Assembly (NCBI GenBank): GCA_934725735.1 | Contig: CAKVCP010000144.1 | Span: 1 to 5,198, forward strand | Source: an uncultured Thermoguttaceae bacterium | GTDB lineage: Bacteria > Planctomycetota > Planctomycetia > Pirellulales > Thermoguttaceae | DNA length: 5,198 nucleotides | Direction: 5' to 3' | Shown: in pieces, positions 1-5,198 of the stretch | Layout: the number at the start of each line of letters is the position of its first letter | Numbering within the stretch: the first letter of the stretch is position 1 | Notes under the pieces: model-generated | Seen by the model: the letters and a program-made list of their open reading frames with translations, nothing else | Told to the model about the DNA's origin: nothing | Databases searched by the model: none | Translations under genes and position numbers: made by a program

Positions 1-14
1 CCCTTTTTCGCTAA

Positions 15-43
15 TGGATTTTGAGGCGTCGGCGCGATATAAT
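15..43 (+). promoter_or_regulatory. Possible sigma70-type promoter for the flavoprotein gene
   Basis: A perfect TATAAT box lies at 38-43. Seventeen nt upstream is TGGATT (15-20), a weak -35 match. Transcription would start near position 50, giving an untranslated leader of about 80 nt before the ATG at 132. The box is flanked by short complementary arms, GCGCG (32-36) and CGCGC (50-54). In a genome this rich in CG steps that dyad may be chance, but it could be an operator. The run CCCTTTTT at 1-8 could be the tail of an upstream terminator, which would fit a new transcription unit starting here. The -10 box is the only strong evidence. Confidence 0.4.
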
Positions 44-131
44 CTAAAACGCGCTTCGGGGGAGACGACCCGTGCGCTTTTGGAATATGCGCAAGAAAAC
101 GAAAGACTTGAAATAGAAGGATTTTTGAGCT

Positions 132-671
132 ATGGGCAAGAAGGTGTTGATCGTTTCGACGAGTTTGAGGGGCAAGAGCAATTCGGAGACGCTCGCGCAT
201 GAGTTTGAGCGCGGCGCGAAAGACGCCGGTCACGACGTCGAATTCCTCTCCCTCAAAGGGAAGAAAATCAACTTTTGCGTCGGTTGCCTGACGTGCGGAA
301 CGCGCGGACGCTGCTTTATGGACGACGACGCGATCGCGATCGAAGAGAAGTTCATGGCCGCCGACGTCGTCGTATGGGCGACCCCGATCTACTACTACGC
401 CCCCTCCGGGAGCATGAAGACGCTTATCGACCGCCTCAATCCTCTCTATTCGAAGGACTACCGTTTCCGCGAAGTCTACGTCCTCTCGACCGCGGCGGAA
501 AACGCCGAGACGACTCCCGCGCGCGTCGTCTCCTGCGTCGAAGGGTGGATCGAATGTCTCCCGAAAGCGCAACTTAAAGGCTCCCTCTTCTGCGGCGACG
601 TCAACGACGCCGGGCAGATCGCCGGGAATCCCAAGTTGCAAGATGCGTACGAAATGGGTAAGAACGTTTAG
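132..671 (+). CDS. Flavodoxin-fold NAD(P)H-dependent FMN oxidoreductase with a four-cysteine motif
   Basis: This 179-residue protein belongs to the flavodoxin / NADPH-dependent FMN reductase group (WrbA- and iron-sulfur-flavoprotein-like), which is cytoplasmic and transfers electrons from NAD(P)H through bound FMN. Visible features are a first beta strand (KKVLIVSTS) followed by the FMN-phosphate loop STSLRGKSNS (residues 10-18 or so), a cysteine cluster C49-x2-C52-x2-C55-x5-C61 followed by DDD, and the segment ATPIYYYAPSGSMK (83-96), which in this family packs against the isoalloxazine ring and precedes the helix with LIDR. The length is normal for the family. The start is supported by AGAAGGA at 115-121, 10 nt before the ATG. 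The cysteine spacing matches the cluster-binding motif of archaeal iron-sulfur flavoproteins, but related proteins without a proven cluster share similar spacing. The substrate is unknown. No terminator separates it from the HD-domain gene 66 nt downstream, so the two may be cotranscribed. Confidence 0.88.
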   Translation: MGKKVLIVSTSLRGKSNSETLAHEFERGAKDAGHDVEFLSLKGKKINFCVGCLTCGTRGRCFMDDDAIAIEEKFMAADVVVWATPIYYYAPSGSMKTLIDRLNPLYSKDYRFREVYVLSTAAENAETTPARVVSCVEGWIECLPKAQLKGSLFCGDVNDAGQIAGNPKLQDAYEMGKNV

Positions 672-674
672 CGA

Positions 675-711
675 TTTTCGCGACCGCAGTTGCGTCCGTT
701 GAACGCGAAAA
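675..711. repeat. Perfect 8-bp inverted repeat just after the flavoprotein gene
   Basis: Arms TTTTCGCG (675-682) and CGCGAAAA (704-711) are perfectly complementary around a 21-nt loop. The loop itself holds a small CGCA/TGCG dyad (685-694). The left arm begins 3 nt after the stop codon. No T-tract follows, so it does not look like a classical rho-independent terminator. It could be an mRNA 3'-end or processing hairpin between two cotranscribed genes, or a protein-binding dyad. Confidence 0.45.
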
Positions 712-722
712 AACTATATTTA

Positions 723-729
723 AGAGGAG
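723..729 (+). promoter_or_regulatory. Strong Shine-Dalgarno site that sets the HD-protein start
   Basis: AGAGGAG lies 8 nt before the ATG at 738. The reading frame is open further upstream to a TTG at 690, but that codon has no ribosome-binding site in front of it. The extra 16 residues it would add look like translated leader rather than HD-domain sequence, so 738 is the preferred start. Confidence 0.85.
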
Positions 730-737
730 CGTCTGAA

Positions 738-1229
738 ATGAACGTTAAACTAGTCGACGCGATGACCCGCTATTTCTCCGGGGATCCCAAGAGGATTTCG
801 CACTTTATGAAGGTTTGCGCCTACGCGGTTTATATCGGCGAATCGGAAGGGCTCGACCCGACGACTCTCCATATTCTTGAAGCCGCCGCGCTCGTTCACG
901 ATATCGGCGTCAAGAAGTCCGAAGAGATTCACGGCAGGGGCGTTTACGACGGTAAGAAGCAGGAAAAATACGGCCCGCCTCTCGCTGAAGCGATGCTCCG
1001 CGAACTCGGAGAGGACGAAGCGACGATTCAACGCGTCTCCTATCTCGTGAGCCGCCATCACACCTACAGCGACGTCGACGGGATCGATTACCGCATCCTT
1101 CTCGAAGCGGACTTCATCGTCAACGCGTACGAAGACGAACGCCCCGTCGATTTCATCCGCACCGGGCGCGATATCGTCTTCCAAACCAAAACGGGGATCG
1201 ATATCATTAACGCCGTCTTCAACCTGTAG
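738..1229 (+). CDS. Stand-alone HD-domain phosphohydrolase
   Basis: The 163-residue protein is a single HD domain, a fold of metal-dependent phosphohydrolases acting on nucleotides or phosphoesters. The metal-binding pattern is visible in order: H22 in the first helix (ISHFMKV), the signature H54-D55 in ALVHDIGVK, H107-H108 in SRHHTYSD, and D125 in LLEADFIVNA. H65 may add a ligand. No signal peptide, membrane segment or attached sensor, GGDEF or nucleotidyltransferase domain is present, so it is probably a small soluble cytoplasmic enzyme. Its layout (short helix, HD core, HHTY, EADFIVN, then a C-terminal KTGI segment) resembles a common family of about 160-residue HD proteins that I recall mainly from Firmicutes and other gut bacteria, whose substrate is not established. 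It follows the flavoprotein gene by 66 nt and is closed by an intrinsic terminator, so it is probably the last gene of that unit. The biochemical fold is clear and the precise reaction is not. Confidence 0.87.
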   Translation: MNVKLVDAMTRYFSGDPKRISHFMKVCAYAVYIGESEGLDPTTLHILEAAALVHDIGVKKSEEIHGRGVYDGKKQEKYGPPLAEAMLRELGEDEATIQRVSYLVSRHHTYSDVDGIDYRILLEADFIVNAYEDERPVDFIRTGRDIVFQTKTGIDIINAVFNL

Positions 1230-1232
1230 CGC

Positions 1233-1270
1233 TCGCGCGTCGCGTCGCGCCGTCGTTTCGGGACGCGCGA
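1233..1270. repeat. Perfect 9-bp GC-rich inverted repeat just after the HD gene
   Basis: TCGCGCGTC (1233-1241) pairs perfectly with GACGCGCGA (1262-1270) around a 20-nt loop, starting 3 nt after the stop codon. The sequence after it (TTTGTTG) is only weakly T-rich. It stands about 35 nt ahead of the strong terminator at 1306-1336. It may be a 3' stabilising hairpin or a weak first terminator of a tandem pair. The repeated CGCG content makes chance pairing easier than usual. Confidence 0.45.
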
Positions 1271-1305
1271 TTTGTTGAGGACTCCCCGCGCAACTTGACT
1301 TTAAG

Positions 1306-1336
1306 AAGGATTCTTTTTCTGAAGAATCCTTTTTTT
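1306..1336 (+). terminator. Intrinsic (rho-independent) terminator after the HD gene
   Basis: AAGGATTCTT (1306-1315) and AAGAATCCTT (1322-1331) form a perfect 10-bp stem with a 6-nt loop, followed by a T-run that reaches 1336. The arms are AT-rich compared with the surrounding genes. The T-tract is only on the + strand side, so it ends the flavoprotein/HD transcript and insulates rarA. Confidence 0.9.
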
Positions 1337-1344
1337 ATCGCCTC

Positions 1345-1374
1345 TTGGCGCTTTTGCTTTCCTTCATTTATATT
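1345..1374 (+). promoter_or_regulatory. Likely promoter of rarA
   Basis: TTGGCG (1345-1350, 4 of 6 to the -35 consensus) and TATATT (1369-1374, 5 of 6 to the -10 consensus) are 18 nt apart. They sit in the AT-rich gap right after the upstream terminator. An overlapping TATTAT at 1371-1376 is an alternative -10. The start site would be near 1381, leaving a leader of about 48 nt. The position between a terminator and a start codon is the strongest support. Confidence 0.5.
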
Positions 1375-1410
1375 ATCATAGGTCGAATTATTAGACGCGC
1401 GTATAACGTT

Positions 1411-1415
1411 AGGAG
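1411..1415 (+). promoter_or_regulatory. Ribosome-binding site of rarA with long spacing
   Basis: AGGAG is followed by a 13-nt spacer before the ATG at 1429, longer than the usual 5-10 nt. The start is nevertheless supported by the protein, because the conserved RarA N-terminus (PLAARLRPQSLDEIVGQ) begins at residue 13 and no other in-frame start lies nearby. Confidence 0.55.
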
Positions 1416-1428
1416 TTTTGTTTAGACG

Positions 1429-2841
1429 ATGCAGGAAACGTTTTTCAGTAGCGACGCGCCGCAACCCCTTGCCGCGCGGCTTCGCCCTCAATCTCTCGAC
1501 GAAATCGTCGGGCAGCGGCGACTTCTCGGGGAAGGGAAGGTCTTGCGGCGGATGGTCGAGCAGGACGCGATCGCGTCGATGATCTTCTGGGGACCGCCCG
1601 GCGTCGGGAAGACGACCCTTGCGAACGTGATCGCGAAGGTCACGCGCTCGAAGTTCATCGACTTCTCTGCCGTTACGAGCGGGATCAAAGAGATTCGCGC
1701 CGTCATGCAGGAGGCGGATCGCAACCGCGCGTATGGACAGCGCACGATCCTCTTTGTCGACGAAATCCATCGCTTCAACAAGGCGCAGCAGGACGCGTTC
1801 CTCCCCTTCGTCGAGAAGGGCGCGATCATTCTCGTGGGCGCCACGACCGAAAATCCCTCCTTCGAGGTCAACGGCGCGCTCCTTTCCCGCTGCAAAGTCT
1901 TCGTCCTCGACGCGCTCTCCCCCGAGGAGATCCGCGAACTCCTCAACCGCGCGTTGACGTCCCCGAAAGGGTTCGGCGGACAGAAGATCGACATGGCCCC
2001 GGAGCTCGTCGAGATGATCGCCGCCTCGGCGAACGGCGACGCGCGTTCCGCGCTCTCGACCCTCGAGATGACGGTCCTCAACGCGGACGTCGACGACGAC
2101 GGCGTCGCTCATGTCTCGCGCGAGACCGTCGAACAGTGCGCGTCACGAAAGTCGCTCCTCTACGACAAGAACGGGGAAGAGCATTACAACTTGATTTCGG
2201 CGCTCCATAAGTCGATGCGCAACTCCGACGCGGACGCCGCGCTCTACTGGCTCGCGCGGATGCTCGAAGCGGGGGAGGATCCTCTCTACATCGCGCGGCG
2301 CGTCGTGCGCTTCGCGAGCGAAGACGTCGGGATGGCGGACACCCGCGCGTTGCAACTTGCCGTCGCCGCCTATCAGGGTTCGCATTATATCGGCGCCCCG
2401 GAGTGCAATACGATCCTTGCCGAAGCGGTCGTCTACATGGCGCTGGCGCCTAAGTCGAACTCCGTCTACGTCGGCTACAAGGCCGCCAAGGTCGACGCCC
2501 TTCAGATGCTCAACCAGCCCGTTCCCCTCAATATTCGCAACGCGCCGACGAACCTCATGCGCGATCTCGGCTACGGGAAAGGGTATCAGTACGCGCACGA
2601 TTGTCCCGACAAGCTCGCCGACATGCAGTGCCTTCCCGACGCGTTGGTAGGGAAGGAGTATTATTATCCGACGTCGGAAGGATTCGAGCGCAACTACGGA
2701 GAACGGTATTATCAAATAAAAGAATGGAAAGAAAACGCCGCGCGTCGCGCTCAGCGCAACGCTGACGACGACGTCGCGCAAGACGCGAAAGGGAAGCGCA
2801 ATGACGAAAGTGGAAAGCAGATCGGGGAACCTAACCCCTGA
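1429..2841 (+). CDS. rarA: Replication-associated recombination protein RarA (MgsA/WRNIP1 family AAA+ ATPase)
   Basis: RarA is a cytoplasmic AAA+ ATPase related to clamp-loader subunits. It acts at stalled or gapped replication forks together with single-stranded DNA-binding protein. The 470-residue product shows all expected elements: the N-terminal box PLAARLRPQSLDEIVGQ (13-29), Walker A GPPGVGKT (55-62), Walker B ILFVDEIH (107-114), sensor 1 GATTEN (137-142), the arginine finger in LLSRC (R154), and sensor 2 in GDARSALS (R206). The C-terminal tetramerisation region follows (about 255-430), including ALHKSMRNSDADAALYWLARML, RFASEDVGMAD and the tyrosine-rich VGKEYYYPTSEGFE. From about residue 438 a polar, charged tail (Ala, Arg, Asp, Lys) replaces conserved sequence. 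It makes the protein somewhat longer than typical members of about 420-450 residues and is the part that overlaps the next gene. No catalytic residue is missing. It has its own likely promoter and probably shares its message with the downstream CDF gene. Confidence 0.97.
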   Translation: MQETFFSSDAPQPLAARLRPQSLDEIVGQRRLLGEGKVLRRMVEQDAIASMIFWGPPGVGKTTLANVIAKVTRSKFIDFSAVTSGIKEIRAVMQEADRNRAYGQRTILFVDEIHRFNKAQQDAFLPFVEKGAIILVGATTENPSFEVNGALLSRCKVFVLDALSPEEIRELLNRALTSPKGFGGQKIDMAPELVEMIAASANGDARSALSTLEMTVLNADVDDDGVAHVSRETVEQCASRKSLLYDKNGEEHYNLISALHKSMRNSDADAALYWLARMLEAGEDPLYIARRVVRFASEDVGMADTRALQLAVAAYQGSHYIGAPECNTILAEAVVYMALAPKSNSVYVGYKAAKVDALQMLNQPVPLNIRNAPTNLMRDLGYGKGYQYAHDCPDKLADMQCLPDALVGKEYYYPTSEGFERNYGERYYQIKEWKENAARRAQRNADDDVAQDAKGKRNDESGKQIGEPNP

Positions 2842-3868
2842 AGAAGAAAAGAAAATTGTCAATCAGATGACCTTTGCCAGCGCGGCGGGGAACGTCATTC
2901 TGACCCTCTTTAAGCTCGTCGCGGGGATTTGGGGACATTCGAGCGCGATGGTCTCCGACGCGATCCATTCTCTCTCCGACGTTTTGACGACCATCGTCGC
3001 GTACTTTGGCGTCAAATTCTCCAGCGCCCCTGCGGATAAGGATCACCCCTACGGTCACGAGCAGATCGAAAATCTCGCGACTCTTGGGATCGGACTCGCT
3101 CTCTTTGGCGTCGGCGCGGTTCTCTGCTATCAGGGCGCGACCGACACGTTCAACGGATGGCGCGCGATCGTCGCGGAAAAGGCGGGCGGGGAGCCCTTCG
3201 TTCCGACTATTCCCACCAAACTTCCGCTCGTCGCCGCCGTCGCCTCCATCTTAGTCAAAGAGGGGATGTTCTGGTACACGATTATCAACGCCCGAAAGAT
3301 CAACTCCCCCGCGTTCATCGCCGACGCGTGGCATCATCGTTCCGACGCCTTCTCGTCGATCGGCTCCCTGATCGGCGTCCTGGGCGCAAGGCTCGGTTTT
3401 CCGCTCCTCGACCCGATCGCCGCAGTCGTCATCAGTCTCTTCATCCTGAAGGTGGCGTACGAGATTCTCCGCGAGTCCGCGCTCTGCGTCGTCGACGTCG
3501 CGTGCGACGAAGCCCTCGAAGCGCGGATTAAAGAGCGCGTCGAAGCGTACCCGACCGTCGATCACGTCGACCTCCTGCGCACCAGAAAATTCGGCTCCCG
3601 CGTCTACGTCGAACTCGAAATCGCCGTCGACGGAAACAAGACCGTCTACGCCGCGCACTGGATCGCCCACGAGGTTCACAATATCGTCGAACGCGAGTTC
3701 CCCGCCGTCAAACACGTCATGGTTCACGTCAACCCCGCGCAGCTCGACGACAAAGACGGCGTCTTTCATCACGAGGGCCCGCGATTCACTCTCGACCCCG
3801 CGCGCGCCAAGGAGCTCGCCGAAAAACGCGCCGTCGCCGAGTCGCAAAAGAATCCCGACGAAAACTGA
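2801..3868 (+). CDS. Cation diffusion facilitator (CDF) family metal exporter
   Basis: The 355-residue inner-membrane protein is a proton-coupled exporter of divalent metal from the cytoplasm, probably a YiiP/FieF-like homodimer. Six membrane segments can be placed at about 25-45, 49-72, 93-113, 140-162, 184-200 and 203-223. The transport site is visible as H56-SLS-D60 in segment 2 (DAIHSLSD) and H178-HRS-D182 in segment 5 (AWHHRSD). This H-D/H-D arrangement is usually linked to zinc, so zinc is the best guess. The cytoplasmic domain (about 224-312) contains H255 before LLRTRKFGSRVYVE, the AHWIAHEVH histidines and a final VHVNP, where YiiP-like proteins often have HxDP. A histidine- and charge-containing tail follows. 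An insert of about 25 residues (118-140) separates segments 3 and 4. The ATG at 2801 has AAAGGGAAG just upstream and lies 41 nt inside rarA. A start at 2867 is possible but would remove the charged N-terminus expected before segment 1. Confidence 0.93.
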   Translation: MTKVESRSGNLTPEEEKKIVNQMTFASAAGNVILTLFKLVAGIWGHSSAMVSDAIHSLSDVLTTIVAYFGVKFSSAPADKDHPYGHEQIENLATLGIGLALFGVGAVLCYQGATDTFNGWRAIVAEKAGGEPFVPTIPTKLPLVAAVASILVKEGMFWYTIINARKINSPAFIADAWHHRSDAFSSIGSLIGVLGARLGFPLLDPIAAVVISLFILKVAYEILRESALCVVDVACDEALEARIKERVEAYPTVDHVDLLRTRKFGSRVYVELEIAVDGNKTVYAAHWIAHEVHNIVEREFPAVKHVMVHVNPAQLDDKDGVFHHEGPRFTLDPARAKELAEKRAVAESQKNPDEN

Positions 3869-3899
3869 CGGTTCTCGACCTTCACCTTGCCCGTTTCTA

Positions 3900-3941
3900 G
3901 ACGCCTTCCTCAGCCTCGAGGCAGGCGTCCTCTTTTTTCTC
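3900..3941 (+). terminator. Intrinsic terminator after the CDF gene
   Basis: GACGCCT (3900-3906) pairs with AGGCGTC (3923-3929). Inside, GCC/GGC around TCGA (3913-3922) forms a second, nested hairpin next to a 6-nt bulge. A T-rich stretch, CTCTTTTTTCT, follows. It lies 31 nt after the CDF stop and would end the rarA-CDF transcript. Confidence 0.83.
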
Positions 3942-3959
3942 TAATCTTGCGGCAAGACG

Positions 3960-4001
3960 AAAAAAACGCTACCTTTAGAGAGGATAAAACCATACTATAC
4001 A
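3960..4001 (+). promoter_or_regulatory. AT-rich leader with a possible promoter for the lipoprotein gene
   Basis: This is the most AT-rich part of the window. It holds an A7 tract (3960-3966) that could act as an UP element, and overlapping -10-like boxes TACTAT (3993-3998) and TATACA (3996-4001). No good -35 box lies at the right distance, so the exact promoter is uncertain. The octamer TTTAGAGA occurs at 3974-3981 and again at 4021-4028, on either side of the -10 candidates. A promoter somewhere here is expected because a terminator precedes it and a start codon follows. Confidence 0.35.
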
Positions 4002-4041
4002 AAATAGGCGGTTTGTGTGTTTTAGAGAACGACTTTAGCGG

Positions 4042-5198
4042 ATGATTTCACACGTGAAGAAGACGACGAAGGAAGGAAATAAGCGATTCAAGAAGTGGAA
4101 GAGGACGGCGACGCGCTTGCTCCTTCTTTCTTTTTCTTCCTTCGCGTTCTTTCTTCTCCTCTTTATCGGGTGTCGACGCGATCGCGACGAGCAGGTCGAC
4201 CGGCGCGCAAGCGCGAACGTCGAGTCACGCGACGCCGCCGACGACGACGAACGCGCCGACCGTTCCTCCTCCGCCGTCAAACTCCTGCGCGAAGCCGCTT
4301 TCGCCTACGCCAACGCGAAATTTTACGAAGATCGCGGATACGTCCTCTGGGAATATTTCCGCGAGGGGGAAGAGCCGCGGATCGTTCGGAAACGCCGTCC
4401 CCTCGAACTGAGTTTCGCCAAGCCCAACTACGTTAAAATGCGCTTTGGCGGCGCGTCTCTCCTCTCCGACGGAAGGACGTTCCGCGCCGCGATCGACGAT
4501 TCCCGATACGCCGATCAGATCGTAGAGCGCCCCGCGCCCCTCGTCGTCGCGTCGATTCGAGAATTCTACCTCGACTCGATCTTCGCCGCCGCTGCGGAAA
4601 CCTCGCTTCCCGACGATTTCTCATGGACGTCCCCCCAGCTCGTCCTACTCTTCGCGAAAGATCCGCTGCGAACCCTCGTGCCGCGCGGCGCGACCGCGAA
4701 GCTCCTCGAACCCGCGTATCTCCAATACGGTCCCGACAAAAAAGACGCCGTCTACTGCGACCGCGTGAGCGTCGACGCCGACGGAGAGCGCGTCTACTGG
4801 CTCAATCGCGCGACCCGAGCGCTCGCGCGCGTCGAACTCCCGACCGCGCGTCTTCGCGTCCAGGAGCCCGGCGCGACGGTTCTTTCTCTACGGATCGAAT
4901 TCCCCGGACAAATCCTCGCGCAGAATCCGCCCGACTCGACCGTGCGCTACGAATTTCCCCCCGTCGAACCCGGCGCCGAGACGCTCGAACGCTTCCGCTG
5001 GGCGCCCCCCCAGGGGCTCGACGACGCGAACCTCGCCGCGAGGCAACGCGCGTTTTACGTCGCAGAACGCCGATTCGAAGAACGCGTCGCCCATTCTCTC
5101 GACGTCGACGTCTACGCCGCCGAGCTGCGCGACAATCGTTCCCCCGCGATTCCACGACGCGCCTCCCCGAACGTTATGCGACTGCGCGAAGTATGGAG
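4042..5198 (+). CDS. Putative lipoprotein with LolA/DUF2092-like domain, 3' end beyond the window
   Basis: The frame is open from the ATG at 4042, 3 nt after an in-frame TAG, to the window edge, showing 385 codons and no stop. Residues 1-25 are strongly basic, 26-43 are hydrophobic (LLLLSFSSFAFFLLLFIG), and C44 follows in a lipobox-like LFIGC, so it is probably a lipid-anchored envelope protein. A low-complexity, Asp/Arg-rich linker (45-75) leads into a domain at about 80-320. Its landmarks are FYEDRGYVLWEY, RPLELSFAKPNYVKMRF, LLSDGRTFRAAID, PQLVLLFAKDP, VYCDRVSVDADGERVYWLN and LSLRIEFPGQ. This pattern fits the LolA-like, DUF2092-type domain (a lipid-binding-like beta sheet) that I recall at the front of many planctomycete proteins, where a thioredoxin-like or beta-propeller domain often follows. 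Here the continuation is outside the window. The substrate and role are unknown. The ribosome-binding site is weak (AGAGA, 13 nt away). High GC and codon use match the neighbours. Confidence 0.75.
   Translation, partial: MISHVKKTTKEGNKRFKKWKRTATRLLLLSFSSFAFFLLLFIGCRRDRDEQVDRRASANVESRDAADDDERADRSSSAVKLLREAAFAYANAKFYEDRGYVLWEYFREGEEPRIVRKRRPLELSFAKPNYVKMRFGGASLLSDGRTFRAAIDDSRYADQIVERPAPLVVASIREFYLDSIFAAAAETSLPDDFSWTSPQLVLLFAKDPLRTLVPRGATAKLLEPAYLQYGPDKKDAVYCDRVSVDADGERVYWLNRATRALARVELPTARLRVQEPGATVLSLRIEFPGQILAQNPPDSTVRYEFPPVEPGAETLERFRWAPPQGLDDANLAARQRAFYVAERRFEERVAHSLDVDVYAAELRDNRSPAIPRRASPNVMRLREVW

Noticed and set aside
14..202. Small open frame in the leader overlapping the flavoprotein gene
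   Set aside because: It overlaps the real gene by 71 nt in another frame, has no Shine-Dalgarno site before its ATG, contains the TATAAT promoter candidate, and has no recognisable domain. A TAA at 12-14 in another frame could end an upstream gene, but only three codons are visible, too few to call.
330..342. GCGATCGC / CGATCGCGATCG palindrome, reminiscent of cyanobacterial HIP1
   Set aside because: It encodes the Asp-Ala-Ile-Ala-Ile stretch with the genome's preferred codons. A few similar CG-rich palindromes elsewhere are explained by composition, and no other feature suggests a cyanobacterium.
715..720. TATATT box as a promoter -10 for the HD gene
   Set aside because: Transcription would begin near 727, inside the Shine-Dalgarno site (723-729), destroying it. 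No good -35 lies at normal spacing.
1219..2112. Long minus-strand open frame (297 codons) opposite rarA
   Set aside because: rarA is unmistakable on the + strand. The reverse frame is kept open by the strong GAC/GTC/CGC codon bias and encodes low-complexity Arg/Asp-rich sequence with no domain. The other long minus-strand frames (750-1184, 2143-2862, 3251-3847, 4802-5155) are rejected for the same reason.
4095..4436. GTG-started frame preceded by a GGAAGGA purine run
   Set aside because: The product is almost pure Arg/Ser low-complexity and lies wholly inside the lipoprotein gene in another frame. The purine run simply encodes Lys/Glu/Gly codons of that gene.
1..5198. CRISPR arrays, tRNA or rRNA genes, insertion sequences, toxin-antitoxin or defence modules
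   Set aside because: No regularly spaced repeats, cloverleaf-like RNA, transposase, terminal inverted repeats or recognisable defence proteins were seen on either strand. The gene set looks like housekeeping and envelope functions.

Overview
The window is an ordinary chromosomal stretch with moderately high GC (about 55-60% by eye). All five recognisable genes lie on the + strand, and there are no RNA genes, CRISPR arrays or insertion sequences. Codon use is strongly biased to GAC, GTC, CGC and GCG, and this opens long empty reading frames on the opposite strand. The best taxonomic clue is the last gene. It encodes a lipoprotein whose N-terminal region resembles a LolA/DUF2092-like domain that I associate with Planctomycetota, so a planctomycete is my working guess. 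This is inference from remembered family patterns, not a search result.

Layout: (1) 1-131 is a leader with a perfect TATAAT box and a good Shine-Dalgarno site. (2) 132-671 encodes a flavodoxin-fold FMN oxidoreductase with a compact four-cysteine motif. (3) 738-1229 encodes a stand-alone HD-domain phosphohydrolase whose start is fixed by a strong Shine-Dalgarno site. It is followed by a textbook intrinsic terminator at 1306-1336. (4) A new promoter at about 1345-1374 serves rarA (1429-2841), an AAA+ ATPase of replication-fork maintenance. (5) A CDF-family metal exporter (2801-3868) overlaps the end of rarA by 41 nt, so the two probably share a message that ends at a second intrinsic terminator (3900-3941). 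(6) After an AT-rich intergenic region, a lipoprotein gene starts at 4042 and runs off the right edge with 385 codons visible.

The genes form three apparent transcription units: flavoprotein plus HD protein, rarA plus CDF, and the lipoprotein. They show no obvious common pathway: redox chemistry, nucleotide or phosphoester hydrolysis, fork repair, metal efflux and an envelope protein. I found no convincing undescribed multi-gene system. The points most worth a second look are two hairpin-capable dyads of near-identical geometry, each starting 3 nt after the stop codon of one of the first two genes; the iron-sulfur-type cysteine motif in the flavoprotein; the 41-nt overlap between rarA and the exporter gene; and the unseen C-terminal half of the lipoprotein.
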